DNA from: Pomphorhynchus laevis
Lineage: Eukaryota; Acanthocephala; Palaeacanthocephala; Echinorhynchida; Pomphorhynchidae
NCBI GenBank assembly: GCA_012934845.2
Contig: WNNJ02001019.1
Span: forward strand, 28,740-92,739
Length of the DNA stretch: 64,000 nt
Direction: 5' to 3'
Position 1 is the stretch's first letter. Each line of letters opens with the position of its first letter. Below the pieces are notes generated by a model that was not told the DNA's origin, searched no databases, and saw only the letters and a list, made by a program, of their open reading frames with translations. Position numbers and translations under genes: made by a program. Shown here one piece after another: positions 55,316 to 64,000 of the stretch.

Positions 55316-55657
55316 TTATCTGCTCTTTTTTCTAGCTAAGTTCTTTAGCAAAGCAGACGCTGCCGGTCCAATAGCGCCATTGGTCGAAACTACGAATGAA
55401 GAAAAGGATGAATTTTCAATATCAATAATTCGTTCTTCGTATTTCGCTCGCTTTCTGCTTTCGTGATATTCAAATGCAACGGATGGTGACTTAATAGTAA
55501 AGGATGGTACAAGATTATTGAAGATACAAACGTCGATGAACGTTCGCTCCATCCTAGTTCCAAAAAGTCTGTTGCACACAAAATCTGCTCGAGCTTCAGG
55601 TATGCAAGTTGTCGTACTGGTCAAAAGTTGTTGCATTCGTGTACTGCTGACAGGCAC
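55316..55657 (-). CDS. Family A C-terminal restriction-like endonuclease domain
   Basis: 113-residue frame. The pattern A-R-A-D-F ... E-R-T-F-I-D-V-C-I-F-N parallels the K-P-D ... D-x-x-V core of the R2-type restriction-like (PD-D/ExK) endonuclease, and the downstream ESRKRAKYEERI helix is the most conserved basic stretch of family A. In R2-type elements this domain nicks the insertion site. The upstream zinc knuckle is degraded in this copy. Confidence 0.6.
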   Translation of the reverse strand: MPVSSTRMQQLLTSTTTCIPEARADFVCNRLFGTRMERTFIDVCIFNNLVPSFTIKSPSVAFEYHESRKRAKYEERIIDIENSSFSSFVVSTNGAIGPAASALLKNLARKKSR

Positions 55658-55931
55658 GGTTCCAAGGCAACACTGCTACATGCAGTAGACAAATATCTAG
55701 ATAGTTTATCTCGTATCTCGTTATGTCTAATTATTGTCAAGACACCCCTACGACACGATAACGCATGACAGCAAGACATCTCTGATCCACAGATGCATAT
55801 ACCCGATATGTCGTTTGGAGTCCATCCATACCGTGCTGCGACAGCATCCTAAAATTTATGATGTGACAGGTGGAATGATTTTAATGATAGTGGACGGATT
55901 GTTAACCAGCTGGATGTGCCCTTCAAACTAG

Positions 55932-56708
55932 CTACTGTAAAATATTTTCCGCATTATCGAATAATCTGACGATATCATCTCTTTTGGCTATGGCAGTGGC
56001 TAAGTTTGTGCTGGTTATAAGTCTTCGGGCCTCATGTTGGGCATCAATTAATTCAGAAAAACTCAAATCTTTTGAGTAGGTGGACGTTAAAATTCTTGAG
56101 GACTCAAACTGCGATACTACTTCCACGATATGACTTCTAATGCCAAGACCACCAACGGACGTTGGTAATGCAATAATTTGCTTCTGCATGTCAGATAGTT
56201 CGGTGTTGACAAGTATTTGTACAAATTGCCCATAAATCTCATCGTGTAATGGTTGCATGCTTTCAGGAGTGATTTTGGTCGTCCTTGAAAGGTGTATCCA
56301 CTTTGATTGTGCTCCATTTACGAATGCAGAATAAGCCGAGTGTGCATCAAACCTAGCAGCGTCAGTCAGCATAGTGATTAGAGAGATAGACTTTGAAATC
56401 CGGCTGTGTACATCAGATTGTTTATATGTTGACGAACCAATAGGAGAACCAAGGATAACCAACCCATCTGTCACGACTTCTATGCTCGTTCCTGTAAACG
56501 CTGACTTTGCGAGATCTTCATTATTAGGATGTATCAACAGCTTCGACTTTCCTGGATTTACAATATAGCCGTAGTAGGGACCGTTGTCTGCAAGCCATTC
56601 CCACGCCTTGTGCTGTGTAGATACGCTACCAACAAATGAAGCATCATCCGCATACCAGCTCTGGAAAAGGCCGGGAACTGAGGCTTGTAGACGATGAATA
56701 AGCACCAA
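55932..56708 (-). CDS. Family A RT, palm to thumb
   Basis: 258-residue frame with FQSWYADDASFVGSVSTQHK (catalytic motif C), GPYYGYIVNPGKSKLLIHPN (motif D region), VTDGLVILGSPIGS (motif E), then SAYSAFVNGAQSKWIHLSRT and IIALPTSVGGLGIRSHIVEV (thumb/connection). The Y-A-D-D box is intact. The preceding motif B is in another frame. Confidence 0.85.
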   Translation of the reverse strand: MVLIHRLQASVPGLFQSWYADDASFVGSVSTQHKAWEWLADNGPYYGYIVNPGKSKLLIHPNNEDLAKSAFTGTSIEVVTDGLVILGSPIGSSTYKQSDVHSRISKSISLITMLTDAARFDAHSAYSAFVNGAQSKWIHLSRTTKITPESMQPLHDEIYGQFVQILVNTELSDMQKQIIALPTSVGGLGIRSHIVEVVSQFESSRILTSTYSKDLSFSELIDAQHEARRLITSTNLATAIAKRDDIVRLFDNAENILQ

Positions 56709-57784
56709 CGAAACACGGCAAAAGCCGCCATTGCCAAAGGGTCCCCTTGTGTTAGGCCTTCTTGTGCCATGATAATATCGCCTTCCCCGATAAGCTGCGT
56801 ATTATGTGAATATGTATTGTAAAGTGGCACAGATAAAGCTGGACATACCATCCCAACATTTGCCAGCAATAGTTTCCTATTGACACAATTGAAAGCATTC
56901 GCTGCATCGATAGCAAGTCAGCCAACCATATTGCTTCTCGAGAATTCACTGTTTATGCTACGAATCGCATATTCAATACCTGCCTGCTGACCGGCACAAA
57001 GTTGCATAACGCCTGCTACTGCTTGCAATTTTGGGGAAGCAACTTCGAGAATAACCTTACCAATCAATCGTCAGACGACCTCGCCAACTACTATTGGCCT
57101 AATCCATGGTTTTTTATTGAGTGCGATTATCCTGATGGCCGTGAATGCCTCCATATGGGTGGGGTTTATTGCTTCTGTGGCAATTTTATAAGCCATGTCA
57201 GCTAAAACATCGGCAAGACGTTGCGAGTGAGTCTTGAAACTGCTCAATAACGTTTTCATTATAACAGCAGTCATTCCGGATGGACCGCACCGCCTTGTAA
57301 TTTTTTAGCAGCTTTCATTATCCTGGTTCTATCAATAACTGTGTATTCAACTGGGTGGTGAGAAATACTCCCACTGAGACTATTTTCTTGGAGAGCGACC
57401 GCTTCCACGTCTCTGGCAGCGGGATGAAGATCTAGCAGAATATTCTTAATCGTCTGTCCATTCAGTTCGTCGTTCATCTTGAATTAGGCTGGTTCGTCAA
57501 ACTCTTTTATAGTAAGACTATTAAGCGCACCTCTTGTGTTTCCGGATTGCATGAGCCGAGAAAATGATTTAAAGCAGTCATTGTGCTTCGTACGTGGTTT
57601 TCTAGTCTGAGCATTCACGGCATTTTGAAGAACAATACCTTCATCTAGCAAGGCTATGAAATCACCTTAAATAATAATTCTATTATTTATAATAATACAA
57701 TAATTTATTTAACGTGGCAAATGCGTGCAAAATGCACGCTTACATGACCACTAACAAAAAAAGAACATCAAAAGTCACAGATAA

Positions 57785-59300
57785 TTAGTTAATTGTTGAA
57801 ATGGAATTGGATTTGGCGTTTGAAGTACGGCATAGATGTTGATTGGCGGATATGAATAGGCAGTTGATTTCACGAGAGATAAGCAGCCACAACGAAGGAG
57901 CGGAAGCCAAAAGAGGTAGAGCAGATTGGAACATGTAAAATAAGGGAATTACGGGAACGCAGAGCACAATACCCCGTACGAGAATTGTCGAGAAAAGCAA
58001 GGTTGAGAAATGATGAGGTATGAGAAGTTATAAGGCGAAAAGCAATGATAAGAAGACGAATTTGAACACGATAATAAATGGTAGACCAATCAAGAGAAAC
58101 AAGATAGTGGGATGTATGGTCAAAACGACGAAGACGGAGGAGAACTCGGACGGCAGCGTTGATGATGCGTTGTTAAGGAAGAAGAGTGGATTTAGGTGAG
58201 TTGCAAAATAGACTAAGACAGTAATCAAGTCTTGAGAACATGAGAGAAGATATGAGAGTCATACAAGAAGGTAAATCAATCAATCTACGAACTTGACGGA
58301 GATTGCGGAGTATCAATGTATATGAGCGTACTTTATCACTAACGAAAGGTTTAAGTGAAAGTCGGTTGTCGAAATGAAAGCCTAGGAAAACGAGATTATC
58401 AACGATAGGAAGAATTGTAGAATTTAATGATATGGAAGGAGGTTCTAAGCCGAGGCGTCGAGGTAGGATCCACATAATTTTAGATTTATAAGGATTCAGA
58501 GAAAGGCGAATGGAAGAAAGATGATTGGAAATTGAGACAAGACAGCTGGAAACAGAAACACTAAGATCATGAATACGATAAGCAGGTGCGTGAGCATAGA
58601 TGAGAATGTCATCAGCATATTGCATAACATGGAAGTTAAATTTATGAGAAATCGAAGACAAGTCACCGAGAAGAAGAGAGAAAAGCATATGGCCTAATTC
58701 GGAGCCTTGTGGAACACTGGTCGGAATGGATGAAGGATGGGAGAGAGAAGAGTTAGAATATACGCGAAATGTACGGTTTGATAGATATGAAGAAAACCAT
58801 GATACAGTTGGTAAAGAGAAGCCATAATCATGACGAAGGCGATGTAGAAGAATCGAGTGATCGACGATGTCAAAAGTAGACGATAGATTAAGAGAAACTA
58901 TGACACTACATAATTTATGATCGCGCGAGATGAGTAAGTCATTATAAACTTTAAGACAGGCAATTTCAGTAGAGTGATTAGAGCGAAAAGCGGCTTTGAA
59001 CGGAGGAAACAAGTTAGAGGAAAAGAGATATGTATTAACTTTCTTGAGAACGAGACGCTTAAGGAGTTTAGAGAGGGTTGGGAGAAGTGAGATTGGACTG
59101 TACGAAGATGGTAGTGAGGAGTCGAGGGATTGCTTTTTGAGGAGAGGACGAACAGTGGCGCATTTCTAGATGGAAGGAAATGTACGGCTACGGATGGACG
59201 AGTTGAATAATGTGGTTAGGAAGGGTGATATAGAGGAGCAGATATTTTTAAGCAAGTGAGTGGGAATTGGTCAGAAGGAGAGGTTTTATTAGGTAATGAC
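57785..59300 (-). mobile_element. L2-type LINE (RT and C-terminus)
   Basis: The RT frame 58173-59012 is followed in shifted frames by the C-terminal part (58028-58228, FVFLSLLFAL; 57785-58000, ASAPSLWLLISREINCLF, the A-P-S-L-W-N-x-L motif). Upstream 59012-59300 has scraps of the linker. The motif set (DHSILLHRL, SYLSNRTFRV, SVPQGSELG) is typical of the L2/CR1 group. The pyrimidine-rich sense strand is Ser/Leu/Pro-biased. At least two or three breaks. Confidence 0.85.
58173..59012 (-). CDS. L2-type LINE reverse transcriptase
   Basis: 279-residue frame: FKAAFRSNHSTEIACLKVYN (motif 1/2, R-x-x-H-S-T), VIVSLNLSSTFDIVDHSILL (motif A; the usual D-L-S-A-A-F-D has N at its first Asp), PTSVPQGSELGHMLFSLLLG (motif B), HVMQYADDILIYAHAPAYRI (motif C, Y-A-D-D intact), LSLNPYKSKIMWI (motif D) and NLVFLGFHFDN (motif E). 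The Asp to Asn change in motif A would be expected to disable polymerisation. Endonuclease is missing. Confidence 0.88.
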   Translation of the reverse strand: MFPPFKAAFRSNHSTEIACLKVYNDLLISRDHKLCSVIVSLNLSSTFDIVDHSILLHRLRHDYGFSLPTVSWFSSYLSNRTFRVYSNSSLSHPSSIPTSVPQGSELGHMLFSLLLGDLSSISHKFNFHVMQYADDILIYAHAPAYRIHDLSVSVSSCLVSISNHLSSIRLSLNPYKSKIMWILPRRLGLEPPSISLNSTILPIVDNLVFLGFHFDNRLSLKPFVSDKVRSYTLILRNLRQVRRLIDLPSCMTLISSLMFSRLDYCLSLFCNSPKSTLLP

Positions 59301-61176
59301 AGCATAGCCGAATAAACTTCATCAGACGAAATTATTAGAATTATTTTAACCACTACTCCTAATTGACTGTTCTATTATAGCAACATATGAATCCACTTTA
59401 AATAGGTAATTAATTGAAGTTATAAACATATAACTTTGCTATAAATATATGGTTTATTTGTTGTCATAACCATCAGCCAGGAAACAAACATTTATAGTTC
59501 GCCCTTCTAGAAACCACTACACAATTTGCAAAAGACACATTCTATGCCAACTTTTCCATCATTTGTTTCATTTTCTCACCATTTCTGCAATGACACTAAG
59601 ACTTATAGTAAGACTTTTATAACACTAAGAAATACGACCAAATTGAAAAATTTGTCGATCCAAAATATTGCTCTTTATTAAATAAAGAGCAATAAGGGTT
59701 CAACAAGCATTGAAAAAACTTTTGTTGTGAGATTCTAAAGGGAATTCACAAATTTATTTGCAATAAAATGATCAATCAAAACTTTTTTTTGTAACTGCAA
59801 ATAAAACAAATCATGCATCATAATTATAAAAAGACTATCTGCATCTGTGAATATTATCAAATAATTATTTGCTTCTGAAAATTCAAAATTCAAGAATTGA
59901 AAAGTACTTGAGGCAAATCTTAATATTCCACTTTGTATTATCGAATATTTGGATGATTCATCTATTCAATTTCTTATTACTAGTAAATGATTCATACTAT
60001 AAGAAATTGAATATATATTTATTTCTTATATAAATTAAAGCAATTTGGTCATGCCTCCTTATTCAAAGACTTACTAAAACCAGAACAATAAGCTATAAAG
60101 AACTTTGATTCGTACAAAACGTATGTCGGAACGTAAATCTTATCGCACTCTCGATAACCAAATTGTTTGTATCAACAAAAAAGTTATCGACCTTACTCAT
60201 CATCCAATCACACTTTGATTAATCATCCGAATGATGTTTTATTTCGTGCGCATATAAATGACTAAAACAGAGCGTTGAACTGCATTGCATCAGCGACATC
60301 AAATCAAATCACTTCTGTAGCAACTACACATAGTATGCCAGGGTCATTGTCATTATTTGACTTAGAAGTTATGCATTTGCTTCGACGACTATCTTCAGAA
60401 ATATGATTATTATTTTTAAGCATTTCGTACTGCCATTACGGTTTTAAGAAATCTTCTAGCTGTTGAAATATTTCCTATGTTCAACCGTAAATATATACTA
60501 GCGAAGGTAATTTGTTTATATTTATTGTAGATTCAAACAATTGTCAAAAATCCGAATTCTGAATTTGCTGTCGTAATCTTATGTTTGCTGTTTTTCAAAC
60601 CAAATGTTCGATATCTAAGAAGTAAATACTTACCTGATAGTATTTGATAGTCCAACAAGTAGAATTTCTGAGCTGTATACTGTTGGCGGGGATTGTAATA
60701 CAAATTGTAGTGGAGTTGATAAGTCTAATAGGTTGATTAATCTCCGCTCATTTATACTGACGTTTAGATTGCATCTCAGTTTATCCAATTTATCTTTTAC
60801 TTATGTTGATCGAGATGTTATGAGTCATCTCCATTTGATATTTGCGAATTTTCCAGATAATTTCGTGTAGATTTATATTCGCGATTAATCTGTACACATA
60901 GAATATCATTCAATATAATTAAATAATATTCAATTTTACCTGATAGAATTACATTCGTGTATTAATTTATGCTTATTTTAAAAGGCATTTTACCCACATG
61001 AAAACTGTAATAATTTATTTGACGTTTCAAACCAATCTCATTAACGCTTTTCATGAAAAAATATACAAGCATTGAAAACTCACATACATAAATACGTAGA
61101 CTTCAGGAAGAATTTAAAGATTTTACAATATTCAATTTTACTATAACTTGAATATATATAGACTAATGCACCATTG
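59301..61176. other. AT-rich stretch with a TATA-like site, no supported gene
   Basis: GCGCATATAAATGAC at about 60249-60263 resembles a TATA box, with a short ATG frame (MPGSLSLFDLEVMHLLRRLS) 75 nt downstream at 60336, but the frame closes after 23 codons without a donor. 59940-60030 has ATAAGAAATTGAAT inverted repeats. Nothing else recognised. Confidence 0.3.
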
Positions 61177-61542
61177 TCAATTTGTATTGCAGTACTTATG
61201 CGTTGCATTAGGAATGAGCCAGCCCATTCTTATGCGTTTGCAATCAGATCGGAGCAACCCTGGAGGTTCTAGACGGCTTGGGATCTGGGCCTTCTTAAGA
61301 GCGTCCAGAATAATTGAATTAACCAAAGAGTACCTGGCAAACCGACCTGTGGAACGTGAACAACTGAGGCCATGAGTGCCTAGTGAGTCAATTTGGATTC
61401 CGCAGCAACATGTGTGAGGTTGGCAAACCGTAGCTTCAATGCGTAAAGTGCATGCAATACGGAATGTATCATCACTTATCCTTGAATTGACTGATAGAGC
61501 AGGGACTGACTGGAGAAATACAACAGCACCTGGTGCTGCCAC
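61177..61542 (-). CDS. Family B zinc knuckle and endonuclease start
   Basis: 121-residue frame as described for the element. The knuckle CCCGIQIDSLGTHGLSC has the C-x-C-x(9)-H-x(4)-C spacing shared by both families, and SDCKRIRMG stands where the copy at 16153 has SDGNRTNGE. The W-D-A-T motif that should follow is lost. Confidence 0.7.
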   Translation of the reverse strand: MAAPGAVVFLQSVPALSVNSRISDDTFRIACTLRIEATVCQPHTCCCGIQIDSLGTHGLSCSRSTGRFARYSLVNSIILDALKKAQIPSRLEPPGLLRSDCKRIRMGWLIPNATHKYCNTN

Positions 61543-62980
61543 AATTACCAGTCGGGACTTTGTTGTAGTGTCAGTCAGGTTGGCATATCATGTGTCGTCT
61601 ATAGGAACACTCCATTCTCGTTGAGTTCTAAAGGGTAGTGGATCTCGACTACTGAGGGTGAACGAGCTCCAGAAGTCCAGGTGTCTACGCAAATCACTTG
61701 AACCAGCAAAGACGTTGAAATGTAGTTCACATGGGATCATGTCAAAAACGACTCCGATCGACATGTTGTAGGAAAAAATAATCCCCGCGACTGATAAATG
61801 AGTCGTCGAAGGAATTTCACGTCCTCAAAGGTTGGCTGGGAACGTAGCTTGCTTCCAACTAGTGTATATCAGTGCCACATTCAGCAATTTTTCCAAAATG
61901 TTTCGGAGGGTTAAGTCGTAACGAGGAAGTTGTTCGCTGAATTCTTATAAAGAGGTTAGAACATAGGAGAGCTTTGGGGCAGATAGTTAATTTCGGAGCA
62001 GACAAAATGATGTATGTGAGCAGACCGAACTATGGTGCTCTTTCATTCGCTCGAGGTCAGAAACTTTTGATGAGCGGACATCGTCAATCACATTTTGATT
62101 GACGATGCTAGAGCCAAGTAGTGTGGCGTCGGCGGGTTCAACCCAGGTGGCGCCGAATAGACTTCAAGATAATCGCTCCACGAAAGCTGTGTCGTAAGAG
62201 ATAACCTCGCACTTCAGTCTATTCAGTGAGAGGCCTATATCAGAACCTATACTCTTTATTGTTTCCAAGTCGTGCATCAAATCCTGCAGGTTTCCCCCAA
62301 TCAAAGCATCGTCCAGGTATCATGCATTTAGGCAACACCGAAGTATGCGTACTATAGGATTAATTGCTATGCAGAATAGCCTCGTGCCCAGTAGTTATTC
62401 TTGTCGGACGCCTTCGCTAGATGAGATTTTATATTCGCTATAATAGAGGGCTGTGTCTGACGCAAAGCATAAACTGACGTACCGGAATAAACTCGAAAAA
62501 TGAAGAGCGGTCTAGTTTAGGACAATATCTCGGCCAATGCTATTAAATGCATTAGTGAAATCGAGTTTAATCATTGCATCACCTTTAATAAACATCCCTC
62601 CTTGAACATACATGCTGCATGCACTACGGTATCGCATCCAGATTTAACCCCGACTCCGACTTGGTGTGGCCTCAGAACGGCTGCTGCATTGTGTTTAAGC
62701 AAGAAGGACTCTGTCTTTGCTACAACAAAAGGGGGACACTGACTGTACCACCACCGTCGAGCACCATGTTTGCAAATTTAGTTAGCTCGCGAACTAGACC
62801 ACTGTTGCTTCATCCCACTCAAGCACTAATAAGGTAATGCAGGTGACAGGAGTCGTCAACCGTCGAAACATCCTGCCGTTCCTCTTGGGAATGTGTCTTA
62901 CCATCAACGAGAGCTGATAGTTAACTTCTAGATGCTCGTGGTGGGTGCTTTGATCGCATAAGCTGAGTGTCATGGTCATC
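61177..62980 (-). mobile_element. Family B endonuclease-type RT element (decayed)
   Basis: The C-terminal frame 61177-61542 has TCCCGIQIDSLGTHGLSCSR + STGRFARYSLVNSIILDALK, then SRLEPPGLLRSDCKRIRMGW: a C-x-C ... H-x4-C knuckle followed by the G-R-x-x-R-H helix and R-S-D-x-K-R. It matches the copy at 16013. Upstream, 62090-62380 reads AWYLDDALIGGNLQDLMHDL (catalytic motif C) and GLSLNRLKCEVIS (motif D) in minus-strand frames, and RT motif A-B scraps extend to about 62980. Several breaks. Same minus orientation as the other A/B copies. Confidence 0.78.
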
Positions 62981-63011
62981 TGGAAGTGCCAATGTGTCGG
63001 TCATGGAAGCG

Positions 63012-63110
63012 ACTCGGCTCGCTTATTGCAGTGTTATTGGTGCACGAAGGCTCGCTCATTGCAGTGTTATAGCATCACGACGGCTCGCTCCTTGCTGTGT
63101 TTTGGGAGCA
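63012..63110 (+). repeat. 33-bp tandem repeat, three copies
   Basis: CTCGGCTCGCTTATTGCAGT, CGAAGGCTCGCTCATTGCAG and CGACGGCTCGCTCCTTGCTG head three 33-bp units. The + strand stays open across them (62967-63158), encoding an 11-residue repeat T/R-R-L-A-x-C-S-V-I-x-A. The length in multiples of three may be coincidence, as no protein context is visible; it lies just upstream of the family B copy and could be its 5' UTR. Confidence 0.75.
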
Positions 63111-63157
63111 CGACGGCGCTTGAGGTTTAGAGAATCTGCCGATCAATTGGGAAGGTG

Positions 63158-63352
63158 ACGACCGCTGTGATGTAGGAGGAAGTCCTTAACCGTCACAGCG
63201 GGTGCTTTGGACATGTTTGAACGAGAGGTTGACTGCGGTTATACAAAACTCGAGACGACATATTAGTCATTGACCAACCGAACGCTGTACGTGGGAATAG
63301 CTGGTTGTTTCGTCCACAACGGCTATTTCCTCGGATCAACGTTCGATTCTTT
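63158..63352. repeat. Two GC-richer hairpins
   Basis: CGCTGTGA ... TCACAGCG (63161-63202) and, at 63280-63350, nested complementary parts GGAATAGC/GCTATTTCC, GTTGT/ACAAC and CGAACG/CGTTCG around a short loop TTCGTCC. The second is a good candidate for a structured RNA but has no ribozyme core I recognise. Confidence 0.45.
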
Positions 63353-64000
63353 CGTTGTAATATTTACATTAGTCAAATCATAGAGATAAAACAAATCATT
63401 GGTATGTTTGCGTTGTCATGATGTTTACAAATCTGGCTTAAAATCTAGTGATTCATATTTCTTGAATGTTTTAAGCTACTTTAAACATTTGTATTATAAT
63501 TATAGTACACAAAAAATGTAAAAAAAGTAAAGTTAAAAAGTTTTTTAAGTTTATTACTTAAAAAGTTTAAGAGATAAAACAACATACAATTTTGTACATA
63601 TCAAGGCAATTGAAAACGTTTTTCTGCATTGCAGGAGCACGTCAGCATTATATATATTACCTTTTTACTGCTGAGTCCACTTTTCGTCAAATTTATTACT
63701 GTTTTATTTCTACATGAAATACGCTACGCTGTCAACAAGCAAACAATAAAAAACATACACTGGTCAAATAATAATTATCAACGAAGCCGTACGTCCAAGG
63801 TACGTCCCGGAGTGCGGATATTTTACAAACGATCTTGTAGAGTAGTCGTCTAAAATCAATTATCAACGAAGCCGTACGTCTAGGGTACGTTCCGGGGTGC
63901 GCAGATTTTACACATGATCTTAAATATTGGTTGGAATCTATTTGAAGTCTTCAACCAACGCTAGGATCAGCTATCGAAAAGAGGATGTCGGAAATCGTTT
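63353..64000. repeat. AT-rich stretch with an 85-bp direct duplication
   Basis: TATCAACGAAGCCGTACGTC followed by GGTACGT(C/T)CCGG(A/G)GTGCG is present at 63776-63830 and 63861-63915 (offset 85). ACGT(C)...(G)GTACGT within each unit is self-complementary. The remainder is AT-rich without a gene. Confidence 0.65.

Larger units (their letters stand above)
55105..57665 (-). mobile_element. Family A endonuclease-type RT element, best preserved copy
   Basis: Right to left: N-terminal segment 57490-57665 (DCFKSFSRLMQSGNTRGALN), 57271-57477 (LLDLHPAARDVEAVA), a RT core spread over several frames at 56558-57200 with EGLTQGDPLAMAAFAVFRW (motif B), the long frame 55932-56708 with WYADDASFVG (motif C), and the C-terminal endonuclease-like frame 55316-55657 (ARADFVCNRLFGTRMERTFI + DVCIFNN, EYHESRKRAKYEERIIDIEN). 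The 3' end has GAATCCCGCAAATGGGCTC at 55111. About five or more frame changes. It is 1 kb past the last recognised host exon, on the minus strand like all other copies. Confidence 0.85.

Noticed and set aside
60249-60420. TATA box plus ATG as a new host gene start
   Set aside because: The ATG frame closes after 23 codons, no donor precedes the stop, and no family match is visible.

Overview
The window is AT-rich animal DNA, almost certainly from an invertebrate. It has spliceosomal introns with GT/AG ends and one dominant host gene, and it is packed with decayed retroelements of metazoan type (RTE, CR1/Jockey and L2 LINEs, Penelope-like elements, and reverse transcriptases with a restriction-like endonuclease). 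No bacterial signals, rRNA, tRNA or CRISPR array were seen. The species cannot be named from the sequence alone.

HOST GENE. About 21 exons on the + strand between about 4.45 and 54.19 kb encode the N-terminal half of a UBR1/UBR2-type N-recognin (E3 ubiquitin ligase of the N-degron pathway): an acidic first exon (tentative), an intact-looking UBR zinc box (5.6-7.0 kb), a ClpS-like type-2 N-degron domain (9.8-10.0 kb) and the long helical body up to about the middle of the animal proteins. The RING and C-terminal cap are not in the window. Apart from one gap after 29.55 kb, reading phases agree across the proposed junctions. Introns are sharply bimodal: nine are 44-52 nt and eleven are about 0.55-9.7 kb, the larger ones mostly filled by transposons.

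LAYOUT. 0-3.8 kb: two head-to-tail LINEs on the minus strand. 4.4-10.0 kb: 5' exons. 10.0-19.6 kb: intron with a 14-bp-TSD foldback element, an RTE tail, pieces of two related endonuclease-type RT families (here called A and B) and a Penelope-like RT with its terminal repeat. 19.8-29.4 kb: foldback elements, a long family A copy, inverted repeats and a hammerhead-like RNA motif. 29.6-37.3 kb: a 381-bp repeat whose twin lies 14 kb upstream, an RTE copy with TSD and a 5' snapback, and a third CR1/Jockey LINE. 37.7-42.4 kb: RTE tail, family A piece and Penelope-like pieces. 42.8-54.2 kb: remaining exons, Penelope-like terminal repeats and a long family A copy. 55-59.3 kb: family A copy and an L2-type LINE. 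61-64 kb: family B copy, a 33-bp tandem repeat and short structured repeats.

MAIN THEMES. (1) The host gene keeps a readable frame inside a transposon graveyard. (2) All seven copies of families A and B run on the minus strand, five of them antisense within the gene. (3) Short elements repeatedly carry a CTGA(n)GA - hairpin - GAAA motif resembling the hammerhead ribozyme core. (4) Several element ends show self-folded (snapback) junctions.
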